Source of the DNA: Phycicoccus avicenniae_A | GTDB taxonomy: Bacteria > Actinomycetota > Actinomycetes > Actinomycetales > Dermatophilaceae | Assembly (NCBI RefSeq): GCF_050496545.1 | Contig: NZ_JBNVZV010000005.1 | Location: forward strand, 1-64,000 | Length of the DNA: 64,000 nucleotides | Reading direction: 5' to 3' | Shown here: piece by piece, positions 19,641 through 26,974 of the stretch | Layout of the letters: every line of letters begins with the position of its first letter | Position numbering within the stretch: position 1 is the first letter of the stretch | Position numbers and translations under genes: made by a program | The notes under the pieces: generated by a model | Database searches by the model: none | What the model was told of the DNA's origin: nothing | What the model saw: the letters and a program-made list of their open reading frames with translations, nothing else

Positions 19641-20738
19641 TCAGGAGATCCCGAGCTTCTGGCAGGCGGCGGCGTACTCGGACGTGCACAGCTCGGCAGG
19701 CGTCTGGATCTTCTTGTCGATGATCTCGGCCTTCAGGTCGTCCTGCGTGACGAGCGTGGGGTCGTAGAGCTTGCTCGGCGACCCGAAGAGGTCACCCGTC
19801 GTCTCGGGCTTCTCGCCCTTGAGCAGGGCCACGGCCACCTCGGCCGCGGCGCCGCCGACGATCTCGCTCGGCTTGCTGATGGTGTTGTACTGGTCGCCGG
19901 CGATGATCAGCTGGAGACCGGCCACCGTCGCGTCGTTGCCGCTCACCGGCGGGGTGGGGTTGACGCCCGCGGCCTTGAAGGCGGCGATCGTGCCGCCGGC
20001 GGTGCCGTCGTTGGCCGCGATGACGCCGACGATCTTGCCGGGGAAGCGCGAGAGCTGGCCGCTGACGAACTTCTGCGCGTTCTCGGGCTTCCACTCGATG
20101 GTGTCGTACTCGGCGAGGACGGTCAGGCCGCTGGAGTCGGCCGCCGAGTGCACGCCCTTCTTGATGAGGCCGGCGGCCGCGTCGGTCGGGGAGCCGTTGA
20201 CGATGAGGATGCCGGAGCCGGCCGGCACGGCGCCGTCGGCCTTGATCTTCTCGATGAGCGAGGTCGCGATCTCCTTCCCGATCTTCTCGTTGTCGAAGGA
20301 GACGTAGAAGTCGACGGGGATGTCGGGGATCGGACGGTCGTAGGCGATGACCTTGACGCCCTTGGACTTGGCCGCGTTGACGAGCGAGGCGGCCGCCTTG
20401 GAGTCGACCGGGTCGAGGACGATGACCTTCGCGCCCTGGGCCAGCGCGGAGTTGAACTGCTGCTGCTGCTTGTCCGCGCTGCCGTCCGCGTTGTTGTAGA
20501 GCGGCTGGCAGCCCGGGCACAGCTCCTTGAGCCGCTTCTCGAAGCCCGGCCGGTCCTTCAGCTCGTACCGGGTCGAGCCGGTGTCGGGCATGAGGAAGGC
20601 GACCTTGGCGTTCGCCGCGTCCCCGCCCGACCCCCCGGACCCGCCGGCCGTGTCGTTCGCCCCGCAGGCCGTGGCCAGCAGGGCCGCCGTCCCGATCCCG
20701 ATCCATGCCAGCTGTCGCTGACCGCGCCGACGCGCCAT
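19641..20738 (-). CDS. Sugar ABC transporter substrate-binding lipoprotein (XylF-like)
   Basis: A 365-residue lipoprotein. The signal peptide ends in ALLATACGAND, a lipobox. The mature domain is a Peripla_BP_4 fold similar to xylose-binding proteins: KVAFLMPDTGSTRYELKDRP, GAKVIVLDPVDSKAAASLV, KVIAYDRPIPDIPVDFYVSF, VGVIAANDGTAGGTI and PVSGNDATVAGLQLI. XylF proteins have similar STRYE- and DRP-type motifs. GAGGAG precedes the ATG. It leads the operon and has its own operator-flanked promoter. The likely ligand is a pentose or pentitol, an inference from the family and the dehydrogenase/kinase context. Confidence 0.92.
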   Translation of the reverse strand: MARRRGQRQLAWIGIGTAALLATACGANDTAGGSGGSGGDAANAKVAFLMPDTGSTRYELKDRPGFEKRLKELCPGCQPLYNNADGSADKQQQQFNSALAQGAKVIVLDPVDSKAAASLVNAAKSKGVKVIAYDRPIPDIPVDFYVSFDNEKIGKEIATSLIEKIKADGAVPAGSGILIVNGSPTDAAAGLIKKGVHSAADSSGLTVLAEYDTIEWKPENAQKFVSGQLSRFPGKIVGVIAANDGTAGGTIAAFKAAGVNPTPPVSGNDATVAGLQLIIAGDQYNTISKPSEIVGGAAAEVAVALLKGEKPETTGDLFGSPSKLYDPTLVTQDDLKAEIIDKKIQTPAELCTSEYAAACQKLGIS

Positions 20739-20771
20739 GAGGTGCTCCTCTTCGTTGAGTGCTTCCCGGCT

Positions 20772-20785
20772 CTGAATCGTTTCAG
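20772..20785. promoter_or_regulatory. LacI-type operator O1
   Basis: CTGAATCGTTTCAG is a near-perfect palindrome with the central CG typical of LacI/GalR operators. It lies just downstream of the predicted transcription start of the binding-protein operon, where a bound repressor would block initiation or elongation. Confidence 0.7.
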
Positions 20786-20800
20786 AGGCGTTGACGGATG

Positions 20801-20830
20801 ATGGTAGGGTCCAATTCTGAAACGTGTCAA
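20801..20830 (-). promoter_or_regulatory. Promoter of the polyol ABC operon
   Basis: On the minus strand a consensus -35 TTGACA (20825-20830), an 18-nt spacer and a -10 TACCAT (20801-20806) form a strong sigma-A promoter. The -35 lies inside operator O2. Confidence 0.7.
20817..20830. promoter_or_regulatory. LacI-type operator O2
   Basis: CTGAAACGTGTCAA matches the left half of O1 and keeps the central CG. It overlaps the -35 of the ABC operon and lies about 35 nt before the divergent lacI-type gene, so one repressor could control both directions. Confidence 0.65.
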
Positions 20831-20864
20831 GGGTCACGTTCGGGCGCTGTCGAAGGAGACGGTC

Positions 20865-21893
20865 ATGGCGGAGCGGCGCGTGGGGCTCAAGGACGTCGCG
20901 GCCGCCGCGGGGGTCTCGGTGGGCACCGTCTCGCACGTCCTCAACCACCCCGAGCGGGTCAGCGAGGGCCGCCGGGCGGCCGTCGAACGGGCCATCGCCG
21001 ACCTCGGCTTCGTCCGCGACGAGTCCGCCCGCCAGCTGCGGGCGGGGTACTCGACGACCATCGGGCTGCTGCTCCTCGACGCGTGGAACCCCGCGTTCGC
21101 GGAGATGGGCCGGGGCGTCGAGGACGCCGCGGCCAAGGCCGGCATGACCCTCCTGATGTCCAACAGCGCCCGAGACCTCGGCCGCGAGGACACCTACCTG
21201 CGGGTCTTCAGCGAGCACCGGGTGGCCGGCGCCGTCGTCGTGCCGCACGACCCGATGTCGCAGGGCCTGCACCAGGTGCGCGCCGGTGGCGTCCCCGTCG
21301 TCGTCCTCGATCGCACCGACCGGCGCGAGGGCGTGGTCTCGGTCGGCGTCGACGACCGGCTCGGCGGGAGGCTCGCGGCCGAGCACCTCCTCACCCTCGG
21401 GCACCGCCGGATCGCCTTCGCCGGCGACACGACCGTCGCGGCCCCCGTGGCCGACCGCCGCGACGGCTTCCTCGAGGCGACGGCGGGCCTCGCCTCGGTC
21501 GAGGAGCTGCCCTGCGGGCTGACCATCGACGGCGGGCGTGAGGTCGCCCTGCGGCTCCTCGACCGGCCGCCCGCGGAGCGACCCACGGCCGTCCAGTGCG
21601 CCGTCGACGTCGCCGCCGTCGGGCTCGTCCACGAGCTGCACCGCCACGGCGTGCGGGTGCCCGAGGACCTCTCCGTCGTCGGCTACGACGACATCCCGCT
21701 CGCGGCCGAGCTCACCGTGGCGCTCACGACCATCGCCCGCCCGCACCACGCGATGGGCGTGGCCGCCTTCGACCTCCTCTCCACGATGATCGGCGGCCTG
21801 GAACCCGCCGAGCCGCATCCGGTCTTCGCGCCGTCGCTCGTCGTCCGCGGGTCGAGCGCCCCGGTCGCCACCGGGCAGGGGGCGCGGTCGTGA
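20865..21893 (+). CDS. LacI family transcriptional regulator
   Basis: A 342-residue repressor. The N-terminal LacI headpiece GLKDVAAAAGVSVGTVSHVLN and the hinge helix (RQLRAGYSTTIGLLL) precede a periplasmic-binding-like effector domain with the DNRLGG-like VGVDDRLGGRLAAEHLL and SVVGYDDIPLAAEL. It is divergent from the polyol ABC operon and overlaps the kinase gene (GTGA), so it probably represses both; two matching palindromes lie in the intergenic region. GAAGGAG precedes the ATG. The inducer is probably the transported polyol or its ketose. Confidence 0.93.
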   Translation: MAERRVGLKDVAAAAGVSVGTVSHVLNHPERVSEGRRAAVERAIADLGFVRDESARQLRAGYSTTIGLLLLDAWNPAFAEMGRGVEDAAAKAGMTLLMSNSARDLGREDTYLRVFSEHRVAGAVVVPHDPMSQGLHQVRAGGVPVVVLDRTDRREGVVSVGVDDRLGGRLAAEHLLTLGHRRIAFAGDTTVAAPVADRRDGFLEATAGLASVEELPCGLTIDGGREVALRLLDRPPAERPTAVQCAVDVAAVGLVHELHRHGVRVPEDLSVVGYDDIPLAAELTVALTTIARPHHAMGVAAFDLLSTMIGGLEPAEPHPVFAPSLVVRGSSAPVATGQGARS

Positions 21894-23407
21894 GCGGCGA
21901 GCTCGTCCTCGGCATCGACATCGGGACCGGGAGCACCAAGGGGGTGCTGGCCCGCCCGGACGGCACCGTCGTGGCGACCGCCGTGCGCGAGCACCCCGAC
22001 GCGATGGTGATGCCGCGCCCCGACCACGCCGAGATGGACGCCGAGGCGGTCTGGTGGGGCGATGTCGTCGCGGTCTGTCGCGAGCTCGTCACCCCGGACC
22101 GTGCGGTGGCGGCCGTGTGCGTCAGCGGCCTCGGCCCCTGCCTCCTGCTCACCGACGCGGACGGCGCGCCGGTGCGGCCGGCCATCCTCTACGGCATCGA
22201 CGGCCGGGCGACCGCCGAGATCGCCGAGCAGACCGAGCGCTTCGGCGCCGACGCCGTGCTCGAGCGCTGCGGGACCGCCCTGACCACCCAGGCCGTCGGG
22301 CCCAAGGCCGCGTGGGTGCGCCGGCACGAGCCGGACGTGTGGTCGCGTGCGGAGCGGTGGTTCAGCGCCGGCTCGTTCGCGGCCTTCCGGCTCTGCGGCG
22401 AGTACGTGCTCGACCACCACACCGCCAGCCAGTCGGTGCCGCTGTACGACCTGGGGGAGAGCGGCTGGGCGCAGGACTGGTACGCCGAGGTGATGGGGCA
22501 CCTGCCGGCACCGCGGCTCGCCTGGGCCGGCGAGGTGGTCGGGGGCGTGACCCCGTCCGCGAGCGCCGAGACCGGTCTGGCCGCCGGCACGCCGGTGTGC
22601 GCCGGCACGGTCGACGCCTGGGCCGAGGCGTACGGGGCGGGTGTGCGGGCCACCGGCGACCTGATGCTCATGTACGGCTCGACGATGTTCTTCGTCCAGG
22701 AGCTGGCCGGTCCCGCGCCGCACCCGCAGCTCTGGAACACCCGCGGGGTGCGGCCGGGCACGACCTCGCTCGCCGCGGGCATGTCCACGTCGGGCAGCCT
22801 CACGGCGTGGGTGCGCGACCTCACCGGCGGCACCCCCTTCGAGACCCTGGTCGCCGAGGCCGCCGCCGTGCCGCCGGGCAGCGACGGCCTGCTCCTCCTG
22901 CCGTACTTCGCCGGTGAGCGGACGCCGATCTTCGACACCGACGCCCGCGGGGTGGTCGCCGGGCTCACGCTGCGGCACCGGCGCGGCCACCTCTACCGCG
23001 CCGCCTACGAGGGCATCGCGTTCGGCATCCGCCAGATCCTCGAGCTGCTGGACACCGAGGCCGACCCGGTGCGGCGGCTGGTCGCCGTCGGCGGGGGGAC
23101 ACGCGGCGGCCTGTGGACGCAGGTGGTCAGCGACGTGACGGGCCGGCACCAGGACGTCCCGGCGCAGACCGTGGGCGCCTCGTACGGGGATGCCCTGCTC
23201 GCCGCGCAGGCCGTGGGACTCGTTGCCGCAGAGGCGGACTGGGCGTCCGTCGCCACCACCGTCGAGCCGCAGGCCGCCCACGCCGAGGTCTACGACGAGC
23301 TGTACGCGGCCTACCTCGCGCTCTACCCCGCGACGCGTGACGTCGCGCACCTGCTCGCGGGTCTCCAGCAGCGCGGGGCCGGCGCCGCTGTCGGTGGGCG
23401 GCCCTAG
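21890..23407 (+). CDS. FGGY family carbohydrate kinase (xylulokinase-like)
   Basis: A 505-residue sugar kinase with the FGGY architecture: phosphate-1 motif VLGIDIGTGSTKG, YGIDGRATAE, the mid-domain catalytic region GTVDAWAEAYGAGV, and the adenosine region LVAVGGGTRGGLWTQVVSDV. Xylulokinases are about this length. The neighbouring polyol dehydrogenase would supply D-xylulose, giving D-xylulose 5-phosphate for the pentose phosphate pathway; ribulokinase- or erythritol-kinase-like activity cannot be excluded. The GTG start overlaps the stop of the lacI-type gene. Confidence 0.88.
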   Translation: MSGELVLGIDIGTGSTKGVLARPDGTVVATAVREHPDAMVMPRPDHAEMDAEAVWWGDVVAVCRELVTPDRAVAAVCVSGLGPCLLLTDADGAPVRPAILYGIDGRATAEIAEQTERFGADAVLERCGTALTTQAVGPKAAWVRRHEPDVWSRAERWFSAGSFAAFRLCGEYVLDHHTASQSVPLYDLGESGWAQDWYAEVMGHLPAPRLAWAGEVVGGVTPSASAETGLAAGTPVCAGTVDAWAEAYGAGVRATGDLMLMYGSTMFFVQELAGPAPHPQLWNTRGVRPGTTSLAAGMSTSGSLTAWVRDLTGGTPFETLVAEAAAVPPGSDGLLLLPYFAGERTPIFDTDARGVVAGLTLRHRRGHLYRAAYEGIAFGIRQILELLDTEADPVRRLVAVGGGTRGGLWTQVVSDVTGRHQDVPAQTVGASYGDALLAAQAVGLVAAEADWASVATTVEPQAAHAEVYDELYAAYLALYPATRDVAHLLAGLQQRGAGAAVGGRP

Positions 23408-23452
23408 GGTCCGGGGCACCGGTCCCGCCGGGGCCCAGCCAGGAGGTCCGTC

Positions 23453-23836
23453 ATGCGCAGGTCGCTCAACCCGTCGTCCGTCCCCCGTTCTCCGTTCTAC
23501 TCCCAGGGCGTCGAGGTGGCGCCCGGCCGCACCGTCCACGTCTCCGGGCAGGTCGGCATCGGCCCCGACGGCACGCCCGAGGAGGGCATCGCCGCGCAGA
23601 CCCGCCGGGCCGTCGCCAACGTCCACGCCGTGCTCGCCGAGGCCGGGCTCGGCCCCGAGCACGTCGTGTCGCAGCGCGTCTACCTCACCGCCGCCGAGTC
23701 CGTCCCGGGCTTCGTCGAGGCCGCCTCGGCCTTCGTCGGCGAGGAGCCGCCGGCCACCACGCTGCTGCTCGTCGCCGGCCTGGCCGATCCGGCCCTGCTC
23801 GTCGAGGTCGAGGCGGTGGCGGTCGCCCCCGCCTGA
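23453..23836 (+). CDS. RidA/YjgF-family protein
   Basis: A 127-residue single-domain protein of the RidA superfamily (SPFYSQGVEVAPGRTVHVSGQVG at the N terminus, C-terminal VEVEAVAVAP). RidA hydrolyses reactive enamines and imines; its key arginine (Arg105 in E. coli) lies in the PARS motif. Here the aligned segment is PATT, placing Thr102 at that position, so classical imine deaminase activity may be lost or changed. CAGGAGG precedes the ATG. It follows the kinase gene by 45 nt and may be co-transcribed with it, perhaps with a role in the same catabolic route. Confidence 0.88.
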   Translation: MRRSLNPSSVPRSPFYSQGVEVAPGRTVHVSGQVGIGPDGTPEEGIAAQTRRAVANVHAVLAEAGLGPEHVVSQRVYLTAAESVPGFVEAASAFVGEEPPATTLLLVAGLADPALLVEVEAVAVAPA

Positions 23837-23933
23837 CCCTCCCGTCGGTTTGCCGTCCACGACCCGCGGGTAGTCCGGGTTCGGCTGCAGACCTCGCGGC
23901 CGTCGTGTCCCGGAGCCGGTCGTGAGGAGTGTG

Positions 23934-25061
23934 ATGGTGGACGTCGTCGTGCCCGCTGCTCGCCCGTCCTCGCCCACCGGGCGGCGCTCCGAGCCGCTCC
24001 ACGTCGTGCTCGTCGCCTCGTCCCGGTTCCCCCTCGCCGAACCGTTCGCCGGCGGCCTGGAGTCGCTGACCTGGAACCTCTGCCGCGGTCTGCGCGGGCG
24101 GGGGGTCGACGTCACCGTCTTCGCCGGGCCCGGCAGCGACCCGACCCTCGGGGCGCGCGAGCTCGCCACTCGCCCGCTCGTCCTCAGCGACACCGCACGC
24201 CGCGACGTCGCGATGCCCGCGGCCTCCTGGCTCACCGAGCACCACGCCTACCTCCAGCTGATGCTCGAGCTCCAGCGTCGGGAGGACGTGGACGTCGTCC
24301 ACAACAACAGCCTCCACCACCTGCCCGTCGCGATGGCCGCCGCCGCCTCGGCCCCGATGGTCACCACGCTGCACACGCCCCCGACCCCCTGGCTGGAGCC
24401 GGCCATCGCCATCGCCCGCGACAGCCGGTCCCGGTTCGTCGCGGTCAGCGAGCACACCCGTGACTCCTGGCGGCACGTCACCGCCGCCGACGTCGTCGCC
24501 AACGGCGTCGACGTCGAGCGCTGGGTGCCGGGCCCCGGTGGAGACGCCCTCGCGTGGGTGGGGCGCCTCGTCCCCGAGAAGGCTCCGCACCTGGCGGTCG
24601 ACGCGGCCCGCCGGGCCGGGCGGACGCTGCGCCTCGCCGGCCCCGTCGGGGACCCCGAGTACGTCCGGGCGATGCTGCTCCCCCGCCTCGGCGACGGCAT
24701 CGAGCTCCTCGGCCACCTCGACACCGACGAGCTCGTCGAGCTCTTCGGCAGCAGCGCCGCCACCCTCGTGACGCCCGTGTGGGACGAGCCCTACGGGTTG
24801 GTCGCGGCCGAGTCCCTCGCCTGTGGCACACCGGTGGTCGCCTTCGACCGCGGTGGGCTGCGTGAGTTCGTCACCGACGCCGTCGGCCGGCTCGTCCCGG
24901 GTGGGGACGTCGTGGCGGCGGCCGCGGCCGTCGACGAGGCGGTGGGTCTCGACCGCGCGACCTGCCGCTCGCACGCGGTCCGGACCTGCTCGGTGGAGCG
25001 GATGGTCACCGACTACCTGGCGGTGTACGACGCGATGGTCCCGCTGCGCGGCGCGGCGTGA
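23934..25061 (+). CDS. Glycosyltransferase family 4 protein
   Basis: A 375-residue GT-B enzyme. The N-terminal domain has FPLAEPFAGGLESLTWNLCRGL, the typical acceptor-side glycine loop. The C-terminal domain has ALAWVGRLVPEKAPHLAVDA and the donor-binding PVWDEPYGLVAAESLACGTPVVAFDRGG, where the E(x7)E motif is seen. It probably transfers a sugar from a nucleotide donor. It starts a three-gene overlapping set with a GT28-like and a GT2-like gene. The start is uncertain: GAGGAG lies 4 nt before this ATG, and GTG codons at 23922 and 23937 are alternatives. Confidence 0.88.
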   Translation: MVDVVVPAARPSSPTGRRSEPLHVVLVASSRFPLAEPFAGGLESLTWNLCRGLRGRGVDVTVFAGPGSDPTLGARELATRPLVLSDTARRDVAMPAASWLTEHHAYLQLMLELQRREDVDVVHNNSLHHLPVAMAAAASAPMVTTLHTPPTPWLEPAIAIARDSRSRFVAVSEHTRDSWRHVTAADVVANGVDVERWVPGPGGDALAWVGRLVPEKAPHLAVDAARRAGRTLRLAGPVGDPEYVRAMLLPRLGDGIELLGHLDTDELVELFGSSAATLVTPVWDEPYGLVAAESLACGTPVVAFDRGGLREFVTDAVGRLVPGGDVVAAAAAVDEAVGLDRATCRSHAVRTCSVERMVTDYLAVYDAMVPLRGAA

Positions 25062-26080
25062 TCGGCTACTACGTCCACCACCAGGGACGCGGCCACCTCG
25101 CCCGGCTGCAGGCCGTGGCCACCCACCTCCGCTCCCCCGTCACGGGGCTCAGCACGCTGCCCGCCCCCTCGGGCTGGGAGGACCGCTGGCTGCGGCTGCC
25201 CGCGGACGACGAGCCGGCGCCGGGGCCAGCGGACGACATCGACGCCCACGGCCTCCTGCACTGGGCTCCGCTGCGGCACAACGGTGTCGGCGAACGAGCC
25301 GCGGCCATCACGGCGTGGGTCGCATCGGCGCGTCCTCGTCTCGTCGTCACCGACGTGTCGGTCGAGGCCGCCGTCCTCGGCAGGCTCTGCGGCGTCCCCG
25401 TCGTGCCCGTGGTCCTCCCCGGGGACCGGACCGACCGCGCGCACACCCTGGCGCACGACCTCGCCGCCGGGCTGCTCGCCCCGTGGCCGGAGGGGACGCA
25501 CGACACCGCGTGGCCGGAGCGGTGGCGGGCCAAGGCGCGCTTCGTCGGCGGCCTCTCCCGCTTCGACGCCTCCCCCCGCCCCGTCGCGGCGCCGGCCACC
25601 GCCCGACCCCGGGTGCTCGTCGTGTGGGGCGGTGGCGGCCGCGACGTTCTCGCCGAGGACGTCGCCGCGGCCCGGGCGGCCACCCCCGGCTGGGACTGGG
25701 TCGAGCGCAGCCCCGCGCACCCCTCCCCCGACCTCTGGCACGAGCTGTGCACCGCGACGGTCGTCGTCACCCACGCCGGGCAGAACGCGGTCGCCGACGT
25801 CGCCGCCGCCCGGGCGCCGGCCGTCGTCGTCGCGCAGCACCGTCCGTTCGGCGAGCAGGAGGCCACCGCGCGGGCCGTGCGCCGGCTCGGGGTCGCGGAG
25901 GGCGTGACCCGGTGGCCCGCACCGCAGGAGTGGCCGGCCCTGCTCGAGCGCAGCGTCCGTCGGGGCGGGCACGGCTGGGCCCGATGGAGCACCGGCCGCG
26001 GGGCCGCGGACGCCGCGGCGTGGCTCGACGCCCTGGCCCGCGACCTTTCACCGAGCCCCGCGGCGTCGGCGGCCCGATGA
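25058..26080 (+). CDS. Glycosyltransferase-like protein (GT28/MurG C-terminal type)
   Basis: A 340-residue protein with GT-B features. The N terminus IGYYVHHQGRGHLARLQAVA resembles the glycine-rich start of MurG/UGT-like enzymes. The C-terminal half has VLVVWGGGGRDVL and the UDP-sugar region VVTHAGQNAVADVAAARAPA followed by HRPFGEQEATA, as in Glyco_tran_28_C. Substrates are unknown. Its GTG start overlaps the previous stop (GTGA) and its own stop overlaps the next start (ATGA), implying a coordinated glycan or small-molecule glycosylation unit. Confidence 0.8.
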   Translation: MIGYYVHHQGRGHLARLQAVATHLRSPVTGLSTLPAPSGWEDRWLRLPADDEPAPGPADDIDAHGLLHWAPLRHNGVGERAAAITAWVASARPRLVVTDVSVEAAVLGRLCGVPVVPVVLPGDRTDRAHTLAHDLAAGLLAPWPEGTHDTAWPERWRAKARFVGGLSRFDASPRPVAAPATARPRVLVVWGGGGRDVLAEDVAAARAATPGWDWVERSPAHPSPDLWHELCTATVVVTHAGQNAVADVAAARAPAVVVAQHRPFGEQEATARAVRRLGVAEGVTRWPAPQEWPALLERSVRRGGHGWARWSTGRGAADAAAWLDALARDLSPSPAASAAR

Positions 26081-26952
26081 GCGCGCCGCCCCTCGCCCTC
26101 GTCACCGTGGTCCACGGGCGGCACGACCACCTGCGTGGCCTGCTGCGCGGGGTGCGCCGGCAGACCCGTGCGCCCGACGTCCTCGTCGTCGTCGCGATGG
26201 ACGACGACGAGGTGCCCGCGATCGTCGACGCCGAGCTGACGAGAACCGACGAATGTGTCACTCCTCGTCGCCCGGCCCCGGGGGCGGACGCCCCTGACGT
26301 CCGCCACGTCGCGCTGCCGCGCCGCGACGGGCGGCTGCCGCTCGCCGCGGCGCGCAACCTCGGTGCCGCGACGGCCGTCGCCGCCGGGGCCGAGCACCTC
26401 GTCCACCTCGACGTCGACTGCGTGCCCTCCGACGACCTCGTCCGTCGGTACGGGTCGGTGCTCCGGGACGTCGCGGTCGGGCCCGGTCCGGTCGTCCTCT
26501 GCGGGGACGTCGCCTACGAGTGCGACCCGGCGGAGGGACCGCAGGCCCCGCGCCACCACCCCGCCCGCCCGGCCCTGCCGCCCGATGCGGTCCGCGTCGT
26601 CGAGGACGTCACGCTCTTCTGGTCCCTCTCCTTCGCGGTCACGGCCGCCGACCTCGCGACCGTCGGCGGCTTCGACGAGCAGTACGTCGGCTACGGCGCC
26701 GAGGACACCGACGTCGGGCAGCGCCTCGCCCGGGCCGGCGGCCGGCTGCTCTTCGTCGGCGGCGCGGGGGCGGTGCACCAGTGGCACCCGAGCCCCGACC
26801 CGCCCGTCCAGCACCTCGCCGACGTCGTCGCCAACGCGAACCGGTTCGCGCGGACCTGGGGGTGGTGGCCGATGGAGGGCTGGCTGGAGGCGTTCCGCGA
26901 GCGCGGCCTGGCACGGCGCGAGCCCGACGGCGACTGGGTCGTCCTGCCGTGA
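26077..26952 (+). CDS. Glycosyltransferase family 2-like protein with galactosyltransferase C-terminal motif
   Basis: A 291-residue GT-A protein. ALVTVVHGRHDHLRGLLRGV opens the nucleotide-sugar fold, HLVHLDVDCVPSDDL carries the DxD-type metal site, and GGFDEQYVGYGAEDTDVGQR is the glyco_transf_7C-like acceptor motif found in polypeptide and chondroitin-type transferases. It is the third member of the overlapping transferase set (ATGA with the previous gene). The acceptor is unknown, and no flippase or polymerase lies next to it. Confidence 0.85.
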   Translation: MSAPPLALVTVVHGRHDHLRGLLRGVRRQTRAPDVLVVVAMDDDEVPAIVDAELTRTDECVTPRRPAPGADAPDVRHVALPRRDGRLPLAAARNLGAATAVAAGAEHLVHLDVDCVPSDDLVRRYGSVLRDVAVGPGPVVLCGDVAYECDPAEGPQAPRHHPARPALPPDAVRVVEDVTLFWSLSFAVTAADLATVGGFDEQYVGYGAEDTDVGQRLARAGGRLLFVGGAGAVHQWHPSPDPPVQHLADVVANANRFARTWGWWPMEGWLEAFRERGLARREPDGDWVVLP

Positions 26953-26974
26953 GGGCGCGCCGCGGTCGGTCCGC

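Noticed and set aside
21683..24235. Minus-strand open frame of 850 codons opposite the kinase and RidA genes
   Set aside because: Antisense shadow; the plus-strand genes have clear families and codon bias.
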